Source: Costus lasius
Lineage: Eukaryota > Streptophyta > Magnoliopsida > Zingiberales > Costaceae
Assembly (NCBI GenBank): GCA_027563935.2
Contig: CM050449.1
Span: 89,194,371 to 89,258,370 of the forward strand
DNA length: 64,000 nt
Reading direction: 5' to 3'
The notes beneath the pieces are model-generated. The model saw only the letters and a list, made by a program, of their open reading frames with translations. It ran no database searches and was not told the origin of the DNA. This document shows positions 1 through 12,600 of the stretch, one piece after another; the stretch's first letter is position 1, and every line of letters starts with the position of its first letter. Position numbers and translations under genes: made by a program.

Positions 1-1270
1 GATCATGAACTTACACGTCAATTTTAGAGTGAAAATAGAGAAGATTGCGACTTTCACAGCCTTGGCCATAATTATTGGGCCGGCCATAATTTTGGCGTTC
101 AAACGGGCGAAATGCGGCTAAGTGTAGAAGTTCACAGAAACTTTCACAGGTGAGGCCATGAATCCTTCACGGTTCGTGAAACTTTCTGTGTACAAAGAGC
201 TGTAGACACAGAAACAATTACGGCCTCGGCCGTAAATACATTAAGGGCCGTGAATATTTCCGCCCCTTCGAGTTTTTCACTCGATTCGACTCCAAATCGA
301 ACTGGATTTGATCCAAACTCTCCAGAATCATTCCTTGAAAGGTTCCAGACCGGTCAAAGTATAAAAGATTGGTTTTTTGGAGGGTTAGAGGAGAGTTTTC
401 AAATGAAGACAATTGGCGGCAGCGACTAGGGAGAAAATCCAGTTCCAGGGCAGATTTCTGGCGACATTTCACGCAAAACAGAAGTTTGATTGCCTCTTCT
501 TCATCTTCAGATCGAGGGGAAGCTAATATAATTATTTTCTTAGTGAATTTCTTGCGATTACGAGACGATCTTATGCTTGTTCATCCTTTTCACATGCTAT
601 TTCTTAAGAACATGAGCGAGTAACTTTTTATTTCGGGATTAAGGGCATAACCCGCTAATGATTATGAGTTAAATTGTATTCTCTTATCCTTTGAATGATT
701 ATTTTATCATGATTTGATCAAAATTGTGCTTAGTCTGTAGTTTACACTGGCCACGTATAACTGCATTTTAGACATTGCAAGAAGTACTGGGAGGTGAATC
801 GCAACGTCAGATCTGTTTTAATCAAACCTACGAGTCCAATCACGGGAGTAGTTTGGATTCGTTTGAAGGATTTATTAGGTTTTTCATAGAACTTAATGGG
901 TCTATGTACGTTAACTGTCACGAGAGTAGGGAATTAATGTAGCTAAATACCGGGTTACGCTTCGGGAGGAGGTAATCCGTGTCATAGGAAAAATCCCTTT
1001 CATGATCAAAATTTTCTGTTCAAAGAGTTATTTTTTTAAGATTCATAATTGTCAGCGTGGTGAAACCCTGAGTCCCAATCTTCCAAAACTTGAATCTCTC
1101 TAAACGCTGGTTTCCATTTGATTTTTGAACGTAAATCCTAAATCAAACAACCACTACTTGATTTGCCTAGATTTAAACAAGTCAAAAAGTTAGTATTTAA
1201 CCACCTCATCCTCGAGGGAATGATCTTAATTGTATTACTTCTATTAATCCATGCACTTGCGGATGTATCA
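1..1270 (+). mobile_element. Tat/Athila-like LTR, 5' end outside the window
   Basis: Non-coding. It carries two motifs shared with several other blocks in this window: a 'gggcataacccgc' box near 645-657 and a terminal 'atgcacttgcgg' box at 1251-1262, ending in TGTATCA at 1270. The same pair occurs at 7229/7852, 25365/26025 and, inverted, near 49190/48540, where a primer-binding site and a Tat/Athila gag lie next to it. That link is why this is called a gypsy LTR and not host sequence. The quasi-palindromic 'cggccataattttggc'-type GC motifs near 65-90 are also typical of these blocks. The short ORFs at 218-623 look accidental. Confidence 0.55.
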
Positions 1271-2313
1271 GATATTAAGAGCACTTGAAGATGAAGATTT
1301 GAGAGATATTGAGAGGATTCATGAGTTTCACCATCTTTTTGTTTCATGTCATTCAAAAATAATTGTTGTTAAACTATTATATCTTGTGCTTATTTAATAG
1401 GTACAATCATTGGGAGATGAAGAAGGCAGAGGCTACACACCATTTATTTCGCCTCTACTACAACGGAAACACTATGATACTTTGCTATAGTCAAACTAGT
1501 AACCTTAAAGAAGTGCTTATTGCGAGGCAACCCCACCTCTTGTTGACACTCTTTTTAGTTTTTATTTATTTTTTCTACTTACTCTTCGTAGATTTTAGAT
1601 TTTCTTTCATATTATCACTCCTTTTATGGTACCCAGCTGGTGACAATTTTTTTTTTAAATTTTTTTAATTACCTGTGTGACGTTCACAGTCGTGGCCGGG
1701 CATCCATGCACGACCATGTTGGGCTCGTCATGCTTTTATAATTCTGCGTCGAGATGTTCACGGCCCCGGTGGTGAAGACTTACACGGCTGTGATCAACTC
1801 CAGATGATTTTTGCACTGAGACGTTCACGGGCTGAGCCGTGCATTGGTTCATGCCCGTGATCGATATATGAACTTTTCACTGAAATGATCATAGCCATAC
1901 CCGTGCATTGGTTCATGGCCGTGAAGACTAGGTCAACCATGACAAATTTATTCGCTGAGGTTTTCACGGGCATGATCGTGTAGATGTACGTGGTTGTGCA
2001 CCCATCGGTCATAAAAAGGACGCAGCGTGTCTGACCCCCTTACACGCCCGTGTAAACCCTAGTTGTGTCGTCCTCACTCCGATCCACCTCCTCCGATCGA
2101 CGATTCGACTCCGGCTGCTCTCCCTTGACTCCGTTAGACTCTGGCGACCCTTCCTCATGGTTTTTTGGCGTTGATTAGGGCTTTCCAATGCGCCGCCGCT
2201 CCTTACACGCTTTCGTCCGCTGACCTTGCTTCTCTTCTGCCACCGCCTCTAGTGACACCTCCAGCCAGCTCTCTCATCTCCTACCAGTCTTCAGCCACTA
2301 ACACTGCCTCAGC
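1271..2313 (+). mobile_element. Tat/Athila non-coding tract and leader before ORF1
   Basis: No convincing gene. A 'gcgaggcaacccc' motif at 1522-1534 resembles the GGCAACCC signature found in the 3' untranslated part of Tat/Athila elements. From 1680 to 2010 the sequence holds repeated 'cacggycgtg' quasi-palindromes like those in other LTR blocks here. A degenerate 'ttttttggcgttgattaggg' at about 2161-2180 may be a decayed tRNA-Asp-type primer site (compare the clearer one at 48493). ORF1 follows. The exact LTR boundary is not visible. Confidence 0.4.
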
Positions 2314-5300
2314 ATGCCTCCACACAAGCAGGTCACTAGCAAGCATCAAGCTTCTTCTTCCAGCGCTGTCGCCAAATGCCAACCACCTACTGCTCCGCCT
2401 ACACCATACGGTATCCTATTCTGTGATCCAGAGCAAATGGCGAAGTTCAACATGCTGATGCATTGGCAAGTCATCACTACCCATTTCTTTGATCACGAGA
2501 CACTCAACACACTGGGTTTTCATGACGACGTTCAGTGGCTATTTTAGTACGTGGGGTGGGATCAGTTCTTTACTATCTCCTACTCTACGTACATCCCTAT
2601 AGCACTGGAGTTCTTGTCTTCTATAGAGCTTCACGCCAATATCAAATCTGATGTGGCTGATGGCCGCTTATCCTTCTGGCTGAATAACACAAAGTTCGTA
2701 TTTACTCTCTTTGAGCTGAACCAGATTTATGGATTCCCACGGACGAGATGCGACTGACCCCGAGGGAATTTAATGCCAATTATTTCTGGGCATTGATTAC
2801 TGGCTATACTGTTATACCTTGATATTTTTTAATTTAAATTTAATTTTTTAAATTTCAAAAATCCCAATTTATTAAGCCCTAAAATCTCTCCCTAATTCTA
2901 GGCTATTTTTACTCCCTCTAATCCTATAAATTAAACCCTAAATCCTCCACTTAATCCACCAATTAAGCCCTAATTATTTCCCCTCGTGCGTTGAAGTTTC
3001 CGCTCCCCTGTTTTTATCAGAGTTCTGTACGCGTCTTCCCTTCATTGACGCGTAAACTCCCGGCTTCCTCCTCCAGGCGTGCGGCGGCCCTCTTCCCCTT
3101 CGTCCGGCGTGCTCCTTCCCTTTCTTCTCCCACCTAGCGCTGGTCCTTCAAGCGAGCATCCCAGGTGAGCAAAACTTCGGCGGCCACACTCATCTATTTG
3201 GATGCGAGCGACGGAGGCAAGTTCCTGTGCCCGACGACGAGTTCCCTGTAAGCGAGGCAGCAGCAACTTCATCCTCTTATGGCAGCAAGTTTTCCTGAGT
3301 CAGTGCCGCCTCCTTCTCTTTCCAGCGCCGAGCCGCAGGTCCAGTGGGCGGCTGTGACCTTTCTCCTTTTCCGGCGACTTCTATTTCTTCCTCTAGGCGG
3401 CGACGAGTTCTGGTCGGAACTCGGGCGTTGATGTCGTCTTCCCCATCGGCGGCTATCTCTCCTGGTCGGCGGTGACACCTCTGGTGGTGAATGCCGGCGT
3501 CTCTGCCCAGCGGCGAGCAAGCGAACGCAAGGTTCACGTGTGCCCTGCTTGTAGCGAGCCTTCGACTGGGTTAAGCTTTATTTTTAAATAATTTCTACTC
3601 TAATTAATAAGGTGGGGAACGCTAATTATGGTTTTATGTTTAGGGTAAAGATTAGGGGGTTTAGTATCTGTGAATATAACTGCGATCAACCATTACCAGA
3701 TAAGTTTATTCCAGTAAGAATATGAATTTTATGAAGGATTAAAATTATAATTATGTATTGGTAACAAATAATTTTAATTTCACTTAAGAAGAGGAGATAA
3801 GTTGAACTATCAGAGATAATTCAAAATATTAGCACTTGAGGTAGGAATCCTTCCCTTGCCTTTGTCACGGTGTCAAATTCATGCATTAGAATAGACATTG
3901 ACACATTATCTTTGTATCTCTCTTGATTGATTTGTTTCTAATTTCCCTTGTCCTCATTACCCTATTATTTGTGCATATTTGGCTTTATAATTATCATGCA
4001 TGCATTGTGAATATGTTGACAAAGTTTTTTTGATATTTATGTTGGAAAGTTATGAATATTTACGAACCATGCAAATAAATTGAGATGTTATACTGTTATC
4101 ATGTCGTGACATGCATATGACCTCTGACCTGGTGATTTATCATGAGTGGCCTATTTATCTGAATTATAGTTCTAATTATATTAGACAATCTGTTTGCCGG
4201 TTAGGGCGTCACCAGTTGTCGGCGTCACCAGTTGTCCTCGGACAATACTACGGATGTCAATGTTGGACGCAACACCCGAGGCTGTTTAAGATAGTCATTC
4301 CATCATGTGAGTTGACGGTGGAAACACTCTGAAAATAAGTGCGGCTCTTAATTGAGATCTTTTGACCAAGCTTGATGATTTACACAGCAATCTGATGTTC
4401 AGTTATTTTGTTGTATTATCTGTTTCTGACATGTAGTGTAGTTTCTGTGTTTGTAATTTCATATTAATTGAACATGCATCATCTCTTGATTCCTACTTAG
4501 AATTTTGTGCTAACTCCCCTTGTTTCTCCTCCAGGTACCGAGTTAGAGTCTGGGAGGGATAGAGTAGATAGCTAGATACCCACCGGAGTCAGAATATCAT
4601 CAAGTGTTCTTTGTCTAAATACTTCTCTGATTTATTTTATTATTTTAGTTGAATTAATTACATCTTGATTAGTGTGTCTTTTATAGACTGTGGTTTATAA
4701 GTGTTGTAATTGGAATTAGTTGATTTTAAAAGATTGTGGATATTGGATTTGAGATTATTTGGTTTAATAAAATTTTTATAGTAGTATGTGTTTTTAGTTC
4801 TTTGGTTCCTATTAATAGTGTCATCTCCCCGGGGAACCCTTAGCTAAGGAATAGCTGGATTTCCGCCGGGGCATGACAGATACCCCCTTTGATACTAAGA
4901 CTATTAGGGCTTTCTCTCTCGGAAATTCAGTTCTCAAGTATGTGCACCGTGTTCTTGCACATACTATCTTTGGCCGAGGGGAGTCTGACCAACTTGTGCG
5001 GTCTTCTGAGTTATTATTCCTTTGGGCGATGCTGAATGGGGTTCGCCTCAATACAACCTTCTTCTTCGCCAAGCAGGTCTAGAAAGTCTCTCGGGCACCG
5101 AAGGGTGCCATTGCTCTCGGGGGACTTCTCACCCCACTCACTCTTGCAGTAGGGATCCAACCCTACCAGATGGAGCAAGCCCAAGGCAACTCCCATCTTG
5201 ACCTCGATTCCTGTATTTCGATGTGGAAGATTGTCAAGGAGAGGGAGCTCTACAGTCTGCTATTCCCCAGGAGCGATGTCAAGTTGTCACTGCCAAATCC

Positions 5301-5397
5301 TGCACGTACCACTGTCCACGAGCAGCGGAATTGGAGGATGGAGGCTGTCAAGGATCACGATGTTCCTCTCCAGACTACCCCACCATCCCCTTCTTAG
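2314..5397 (+). pseudogene. Athila-type retrotransposon ORF1 (gag-region protein), broken and split
   Basis: The chosen start is the ATG at 2314 (MPPHKQ...), after which the reading frame resembles the Athila ORF1 / putative plant transposon protein family, a gag-region protein of Ty3/gypsy Athila elements. Landmarks are 'GWDQFFTIS' (about 2554), 'ALEFLSS' (2602), 'FVFTLFELNQIYGFP' (about 2698) and, after the insertion, 'VLKYVHRVLAHTIFGRG' (about 4930) and 'LLFLWAMLNG' (about 5010). Breaks: stop at 2545-2547, a frame change near 2750 after which 'YFWALITGY' continues, the solo LTR at 2810-4878, a stop at 5080-5082, and an end at 5397. If the LTR and one target-site copy are left out of the reading, the frame runs from GYT directly into PFDTKT, so the protein was intact there before the insertion. 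Family assignment rests on recognised motifs, not on a search. Confidence 0.75.
2810..4878 (+). mobile_element. Solo LTR (2,069 bp) of a chromovirus-like gypsy family, inside Athila ORF1
   Basis: It starts TGTTATACC and ends GCATGACA, with flanks tatac (2805-2809) and gatac (4879-4883), a 5-bp duplication with one mismatch. Its 3' half matches, in inverse orientation, the LTRs at 27055-29004 and 30973-31680: the terminal 'ccgccggggc', the 'tagctaaggaatagctgga' stretch and the block around 4110-4330 are all shared. No internal retroelement sequence lies on either side, so it is a solo LTR left by LTR-LTR recombination. GC-rich stretches at 3050-3540 give overlapping spurious ORFs. It also contains a short local duplication 'cgtcaccagttgt' at 4207-4237. 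Confidence 0.85.
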
Positions 5398-6500
5398 TGA
5401 CCTTCCACTCAATTGGACCGCATGGAGACAATGCTCAAGTTTGTCCAGGATGCGTAGCATGACTCCCAGATTGCCGTTGATAATGGGCACAGCTTCGAGA
5501 CCTTGAGGCTGAAGTGGGACGCTAAGGATGGGTCCAATCTTCCATCTTGGAATCTATACATGAGCTTCAGCAGAGGCTGCATCGGTGCTGGGAATGATCG
5601 GCAATGGTTTCACCACTACTTGGTCATCTTTTACAGTTCTAGTAGTTTTTATTTTTCTCTTAGAAGTATCGTAGTTAGTTTGTTTTTTTTTTCTTTCATG
5701 CATTGTTTTATCTTTCTTGTTGTTCCAACACCTTAGATGTCTTTGCCCACCTCTTAGATGTCTTTGTCCTTAGAATTGCATTGTTGTATAAGTACTTGAA
5801 TAATTGGATTGAGAATCTTGACTATTTTTAGAAGTCTGCATTGGTTATAGTTTACACATGTCTTTTTATTTAATACAGTTGAAGGATTTAATTAACCTAA
5901 TTTGTTATTTTTACGATCCTAAAGAGTATACTTGTTGTTTTACCTTGACTTGGATATGTATCTCATGTGTAATGATTATTTGTATCTTGACTTCATAATT
6001 CACATATTATTGTGCATTTTATCATGGGAATCAAAAATAATAACAGTGGTACCGAAGTGTCATTGTACATAGTATTTTCACTTGTCACTGTTCTTAGCAT
6101 TCAAATATAGAAAAAAAAAAAGGGGGGGGGGTGATATCGGTACCTAAGCAAATCATGTCAATCTAGCTTGGCACTATCCCCTGTCCAGTAATAATAGCAG
6201 TGGTACCGAAGCTATGGCGTTCCTCTTCATTCATCTAGCTTGGCACTGTTTAAAAAAAAAAACACCACATATACACTATGTGGCACCGATGCTATTTTCT
6301 CATGATCTGATGTACAATCACTTGTTTTATGAATGCTTGATAACAATATCTTATGTGTGAGATGTACTATTAAGGTTTATAGGATTGTCAACTTTGCATA
6401 GTCCACTTTTAAGTCCGATGTATTTTGATATCATACATATATATAGTACATTGTGGCTAAGTTTTATTATTATTTTGGACTAGAATGCATAGCTTTGTCT
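5398..6500 (+). other. Decayed Athila internal sequence, no gene
   Basis: Downstream of the ORF1 remnant. Traces of coding-like sequence persist to about 5560 in shifted frames, then the tract turns AT-rich. A homopolymer junction of A followed by G lies at about 6110-6131. Imperfect local repeats 'ctagcttggcact' (6162, 6235) and 'gtggtaccgaagc' (6048, 6200) occur. No RNA gene or host gene is visible. Confidence 0.4.
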
Positions 6501-7868
6501 CATTTATTTGCTTAAATACTCCATATTCTTTAGAATCTTTACTTTTCCTTGGTTTTATTGAAATGTAGGGATTTTTGCCCAAAATTAATCGATTTTAGAA
6601 GATTTAAAGATATTAACGACTTTTTATGTTGAGACGAAGCTGCATATCAATTTTCAGATTAAACGGAGCCTTCTACAATCTTCAGGGCATGGCCGTGTAT
6701 CCATGCATAGCCGTGTATGACCTTGGTTCCAATTTCCAGACTTCGATGAAAAGTTCACAAGCGTGCCCGTGCATCCATGCACGACCGTGAAAACTCCAGA
6801 AGTGCAGTTTCAGATTTCACTGACGTCTTCACGGGCATGCCTATGCATCCATGCACCACCTTGAAGACTCTTGCCTGTTCAACACCCGTTCATTTTTTCA
6901 CCCGATTCTTGCTATTTTTGGAGCCGAATTTGGGCAAAATTGGAGGGGATCTTCCTAACTAAGGAGGCGACATTTTGGGATAGAAATCAGGCTATTTCGT
7001 GGAGCCAATCAGGAGAATTTGTGCAAAGGGCGACAACTAGGGTTTTGGAAAAAACCTTGATGGTGGAGGCTGTTCGGGCGTGATTTCTTCCTCATTTTGA
7101 CACTGAAGATCGTGCTCCATCCTCTCCCATCGTAGATCAAGCCTTTCCCCTGGTTTGATTTGATTTTTCTTGAGAAATTTAATGTATTCTACGATGAAAG
7201 TTGTAGCGTAAACTTATTTTCGGGGTTTGGGCATAGCCCGCTGTAAGGATGTTGGTTAATGATGCTTAATTAATACTATGCTTGAGTTTATTGTTGTTCT
7301 TATTCGATCCTAATCGTAATTATTTCATATTATTGCACTGGTCATGCTTTCGTTTGTTTAAGACGTTGTAGGAAGGATTGAGAGGTGAACTATAACGTCA
7401 GAACCCTTAGGATCGAACTTGTAATCTCCACCACGAAAGTAGGTCGAAATTACTCGAGAAGTTAATAATTCTTCACGGAACTCATAGAATCTACTTAACC
7501 CAGTTAGCCACGAAAGTAGGAGACTTGGGTTAAGATAGATACCAAATCGTAGCCTGAGAGGGGACGATCTATACACTAGGAAGAATTTCCTTAAGAGCAT
7601 AGAATAAACAAATTAAAACCTTTAGCATCATCTTTCCATTATCCTTCAGTGTGGTAAAACCTAAAACCCTGATTTTTCTCTCAAGACTTTTCACACCTTT
7701 GTTTGCTCTTGATTTGTTCAAATTTACTTTCTTGCATTAGGATATTAGTAACTCTCATCGTTATTTGATTACCTAGCTTTGAATAGACTGATTAGTTAGT
7801 ACTTGACCCTCTAGTCCTTGCGGGAATGATACTTTTTATTACGCGATAGAACCGTGCACTTACGGTAC
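6500..7868 (+). mobile_element. Tat/Athila-like LTR
   Basis: Non-coding block with the shared signature: GC-rich 'ccatgcacgaccgtgaa' motifs at 6690-6860, 'gggtttgggcatagcccgc' at about 7223-7242, 'gcgggaatgatac' at about 7819, and the terminal 'ccgtgcacttacggtac' at 7851-7867. The left edge is uncertain. The right edge abuts another LTR of the same type. ORFs at 6777-7083 and 7358-7600 look fortuitous. Confidence 0.55.
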
Positions 7869-9519
7869 GACTGATGACACCAAAATTCATAGTATATTTT
7901 ATGTCATTTCATGTGTCTTTTTGTGTCATAATTATGCTCTTTTGCTTGTTTTTAAGTCTTAATTGTCAAATATTGCAGAATCTACATCATTTCTTGTTTT
8001 TGATCATTTTCAGGTTAAAAGTGTCATATTTTGATGGATTTTGGAAGATTTGAGCACACCAATAGATTTCAGACGTCGAAACAAAGCTACCCATCAATTT
8101 TCATGAAATTCGGAGCCAATTTGCAAAAATACGGCACTACATTTTTGGGAACAATTGTCACGGTACCGTATCTTTAGAGGATTTTAAACAGCAAGTTTCT
8201 GAATTTTTGGGCAAAATACGGTACTACCGTATTTAAAATACGGTACCGTATTTTAGACCCAATTTTCTGATTTTTTCGCCCGAATCTTGCGCGGATCATA
8301 TCTTTTGATCCAGAAGTCCAAATTGAGATCTGAAAGTTGTTACGAACCCATCGTTAAGAGGAGAAGACACATGAAGTGAAAGCCCTAATTTTATCACCAA
8401 TTGAGGGAGCAATTGACAGAGAAGTACTTAGGGTTCGGCCTCGCGCCGAGAGGCGTAGAGACCACCTCAGGCCGCAATTTTTACACTGCAGCTTCGCCTA
8501 GAGTAGGAGAGGATACCCGAAAAGTTTCAGATTGAAAGGAGTCCGATCGAGGGAGAAATCAATAAAACAGTGGGTGACGCCACTATTCATCATGTTTCCT
8601 GTAATTTCTTCCCTTTTTCTTCAATTTCTGTTCATCTGAACTATGGTTTATTGTAATCCTACCTCCATGCTAGCTTATACATATTATGGGACATGGGGAG
8701 TAATTTTCCTTGATTTTTAATGACTAGATGACTTTTATTTTGTCATAATAGTTTTGTTATGATAATTTTACATATGTGATGATTGTTTTTAATTCTTCTT
8801 AGTTTTATAAATATCAGCATGTTTTAGAATTTTGTGAAATAGACTGAGAGGTTGATTGTGAAATTCGGAACCCTAGAAATCATCAAGTTTAGAACTTATC
8901 GTAAGAGATTAGGTTTGTTCTTTGAATTCTGATTTTTAGTGATTTTATTGTCATGTTGATAATTTGAATCTAGGATGAGTTATTGTGTTAGACTTGATTT
9001 GATGCTGCAAGAGATTGAGTATCGAGTCGTCAGAGAACCTTAAGTAGAACCTGTGTTGAGTTTCAGGATGCACGAGAGTGATCCTTGAGATTCCACTTGG
9101 GATGATTGACTTAGAATTCGGATGCACTAGAGTGATCCTTGAGTTCTTTGTTCAATGATTTACTTATTTCCAGCATTGGATAGATCTTGCATGAGAGTGA
9201 GGATTGGTCCTTTGTATGATTGTCTGCGCGAGAGCGAGATGATCCTTTTATGAAGTAGATTAAATCTTTATCATAATGAAAATTGACTGACAGCCTTTAT
9301 TTCCTTCTAGTCATTAGAATCAAGGTGGATGAACCCCTAGTCCTAGTTTTCTTTTTCTGATATTTTCCCGTGCACTTTTCGATCATTTGCTACATCATAT
9401 TCAGTTTGCTTAGCTAGTGAGAAAACAATTATTTGGTACTTAACACGTAGGTCTCTGTGGTTCGATATTTTTATTACTTCGAAGTATCCGTGCACTTGTG
9501 GACTACAACAACGACCTAT
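7869..9519 (+). mobile_element. Tat/Athila-like LTR, second copy in the same orientation
   Basis: It begins near TGATGACACC and ends with 'ccgtgcacttgtgg' (9490) and CTATCA (9514-9519). Internal 'aatacggtaccgta' motifs (8170-8260) replace the 'cacggccgtg' motifs of its relatives, so this is a separate subfamily. Tandem-like phrases 'tgcacgagagtgatccttgag' recur at 9070 and 9125. No ORF of note. Neither a primer site nor a polypurine tract was seen beside it. Confidence 0.5.
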
Positions 9520-10439
9520 CACATACCATCCCCATTGGCACCATTGCCTTACCTTATAGGGCTAGGCACTTGGCCCTAGTGCCTCTTGGTGCCTATAGAC
9601 ACCTCTAACAACTTTATTTGGCCTCGAGTCCAATATAGTGATTCAATGCCTTTTAAAAGTCATAAGTACCCATTCTAGGCATGATTGTGCCTCATCCTAG
9701 ACTCCATGTGCCTAGACTTCTCTGCCTTTGCCTCCATTGAGCTCAAAGCCCAATGAGGCTTATCTAGTATATTCCAATGTACTTAGCCACTTGTAGGCCT
9801 CATTGGTGTGCTAGTCTAGGTGCCATATGCCTAGCCCCATTCTTATTTCATATTGATCCATGTAAAATGTCCACTCGATCTTGCCTTGATTTGGCATCTC
9901 TAATGTCTCGAGTGGACTTGAATTAATTTATAATTTGATCTAAGGTTAATTGATCAAAATGTGACCTATAAATGATTGCATGTATGACCCTATTGGTCTC
10001 TTATGACGTTGGTAGTAATGAACCAAACAAATCATCACAAGTAGTGAGAAGTATTTAGCAACACATCACTACTACCTAATTAATAGAAAAATATTATTAG
10101 CCGATAAACCTTAGCCAGTAACAAAGTTTTCATATATGTAATATAATCTTATTGTCTACCGATAATCCTAGACTGGATAAGTGCATAATACTTACTATTT
10201 AAATCATGTGGGAACGAGTAGGACAATATCGTTGTTGGTGCAAAAATAGTTTTGTTTCAATTTCATATCAATTTAATGTGACCATTTTCAAAATCACCTT
10301 ATGAACATAAGACTTTTTGTTTAGTGGGTCCAGGCTTTCAATGAACGTAAATATTTATTGTTAATTATCCCTAAATAGCTTAGCATACCTTTGATTAAGA
10401 GGTATATGTATATACATAATCTAATGAATATAAATAGTT
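9520..10439 (-). mobile_element. Fragment of long-LTR (SIRE-like) family
   Basis: Non-coding. The tract around 10010-10080 ('tagtgagaagtatttagcaacacatcactactacc') resembles the 22250-22310 part of the solo LTR at 21162-23041, in the same orientation. The 'gcctagg/aggcac' rich stretch at 9540-9840 is an inverted relative of 13500-13738. It is interpreted as a truncated LTR of that family. Ends not defined. Confidence 0.4.
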
Positions 10440-11131
10440 AGAAGAACAATATCATTAATAACATTGTGCCATGAAATGACTTACAACTTAGTATAAGAAA
10501 TATATTTATCTAGTTTATAACTTAGTATAATATAAATGGCTTACATCTTGGTGAATATTTATTTGATTTGATTTCATTCCTTTCACATTCAATTATTTCT
10601 TTCATCTTTTGTTCCTTTAATATTTAATTGCTTCTTCGCTATTTATTTTTTTGGTAAATATTCTTTTGATGAATATTTATTTGATTTTAACTTCTAATAC
10701 CACATGTAAGTTATTAAAATCAACATCGTGTGAAACATAAAAAAATAACAATCATATAATTGATGTTCGTGAATTTCATATCTTCGATTAAACAATCATC
10801 ACAACAAATAAAACGTAAACATGTACTTGATGCGGAAGATGTCATGATTAAAGAGAGCAGAAGAATTACCAAATCTCCAATAATCAATTTCTCTCGCTTG
10901 ATCTCCATTCCAATACAATGCCCGATGGAAGAGCTTCTTTTATGTATTTATAGAGATAGAGAGAGGACCAATTAATATATCCGTTTCACTTAATATGTAA
11001 CGTCCATCAAGTTACACTGTTACATAAATTATGATGTGATTTAATTTATTTCACTACTAGAAAAGCATTAAAGAAATATAGCCATTAATAGGGCCATAAA
11101 TCTTACATTAATTTAATTCACTATTTCATTT
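10440..11131 (-). mobile_element. Copia LTR/leader fragment (same family as 18951-20640)
   Basis: Positions 10560-11100 read in reverse match 18960-19430: the 'ctatctctataaataca' TATA-like box, the 'ccatcgggcat' stretch and the 'gaagatatgaaattcac' stretch are shared. The TATA-like 'tatttatagag' at about 10944 would serve minus-strand transcription. Overlapping ORFs at 10720-10975 are not supported as genes. Confidence 0.6.
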
Positions 11132-11290
11132 ATGTCAGTTGGATGTAAGTTAGTTACTTCATGAGGTGCTACTTCATTCAAATGTTGCTTAAAATCATTT
11201 TGTTCCTCCAATGTTGGGGCAACATTCAATATGGATATGGATATTGGAACATTTATGGTTAATGTATGTTAGTTACTTCACGAGGTGATG
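11132..11290 (-). pseudogene. Copia polyprotein fragment (linker before reverse transcriptase)
   Basis: The nucleotide sequence is a near copy of 26378-26520, which encodes the stretch containing 'NVAPTLEEQND' and 'EVTNLYPTDINE' of the minus-strand copia element, the linker between integrase and reverse transcriptase. It sits directly beside LTR/leader sequence, so the intervening parts of the element have been deleted. Confidence 0.65.
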
Positions 11291-11369
11291 CATGTTTTCA
11301 ACCAGAATGATTACTTCTATACCTTTCATGCAATTCACTTTAATTTATTACTTGAGGACAAGCAAAGAT

Positions 11370-12600
11370 TTAAGTCTGGGAGTATTTGATACCTCGCATT
11401 TTAACAATAATTTCTAGTATTATTTCATCTCAAATTTAGGCCTATTTTAATGTTTTTATACTCCATTTAGGCTTATTTACTTGTTTGCTTTGGAATCTTC
11501 ATTTTTTTTCTTTTTTTGTGAAATTTTAGGCAAAATCACCCAATTTTGAAGTCTTTTGAAAATTCTAAAGTCATGGGGTGATTCCTTATGAGAAGACGAA
11601 GCCGTATGTCAAATTTGGGCCCAATTCGAGCTTCTTTGGAAAATACGGCCAAGAGAACCCAGTGGGGTTCACCGGTGCTTTCACTGGATGTCCGGAAATT
11701 CACAGAACACATCATGGCCTGCCCGTGCTTTTGGTGTTCACCCGTGATTCTCTCAGAGGAAACTTGCGCAGAAACGTTCAGAAGACTTCACTGGTGGGGT
11801 TCACCGGCGATTCTTACACAAAAGAATTGCACAATAAACTTCACAGCCAGGTGAACCCGGCGGGGTTCACCCGTAATCGTGACTTTGTAGACCGACCTTC
11901 ACTCGGTTTTTCTTCAATTCCGAGCCCTAGAAAAATCCAAAAAATGCAAGAAAATATGTTTTGGAAAGCTAAGAGGGAGGCAAATCCAAAGAATATAAAA
12001 TCCCTCTTTATTGTTGCCAAATTATCAAGTAATCGGCATACAAAGCGGCTAGGGTGAACGGAACAGGCGATTCAACATTTTCGGGGCGATTTTGAGATAT
12101 TGGAGCATCAGATCTTCACAATTTTTTGGGATCTTGTTCGGTTCATCCTCTCCTTCCTCTCAAAAACATTTTGTAGCAATTTTCCTAATATTTTATGCGA
12201 GCTTTCATGACTATTGTAGTGTAAAACCCTTTTCGGGACTTGGTTGAAGCCCACTGATGAATTCTTTCGTGCAATTTTAATTGATTATGTTATTTTGATG
12301 TTCTTACTAGCATATTTTTACCTTGGTGTTGTTATTTCTTAATATTGCTTTGGCCGTGTAGTATCATGTGGTAGTTGACACGATCCTGACCAAGAGGAGG
12401 ATCGTGTTGGCGGATTCCCTAGGTAAAACTTGTGAATCTTTGACACAAGAGTGCTTAGATTTCGCTCGAGGGTAACATAATCATCCATCGAACTCATTGA
12501 GTTTATCTAGAACTATCCACCGCGAGAGTAGGAGATCGTTCTCGATATGCATACAACGAAATTTTATTGTGCGCTAGGGGTTGTTAGTTAATAATATTTT
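11370..12600 (+). mobile_element. Polypurine tract plus 3' LTR of a Tat/Athila-like element
   Basis: 'gaggacaagcaaagatttaa' followed by 'gtctgggag' (about 11351-11381) is the classic tract that precedes the 3' LTR in Tat/Athila elements. The LTR starts about 11388 with TTTGATACC and runs through 'gttcaccgg'-type repeats (11670-11870) and a 'cgggacttggttgaagcccac' box (about 12234). The usual 'gtgcacttgcgg' end is missing: near 12600 the sequence changes to another family, so the LTR is truncated. The 159-codon ORF at 11578-12057 falls entirely inside it and has no recognisable domain. Confidence 0.6.

Noticed and set aside
11050..11063. 'cactactagaaaa' and a similar phrase at 20753, like CACTA transposon ends
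   Set aside because: No partner terminus in inverse orientation with a 3-bp duplication was found, and both lie inside copia sequence.
11578..12057. 159-codon ORF with repeated 'GFTG'-like motifs
   Set aside because: It lies wholly in a Tat/Athila-like LTR, and the motif comes from the LTR's 'ggggttcaccgg' DNA repeats. No domain is visible.
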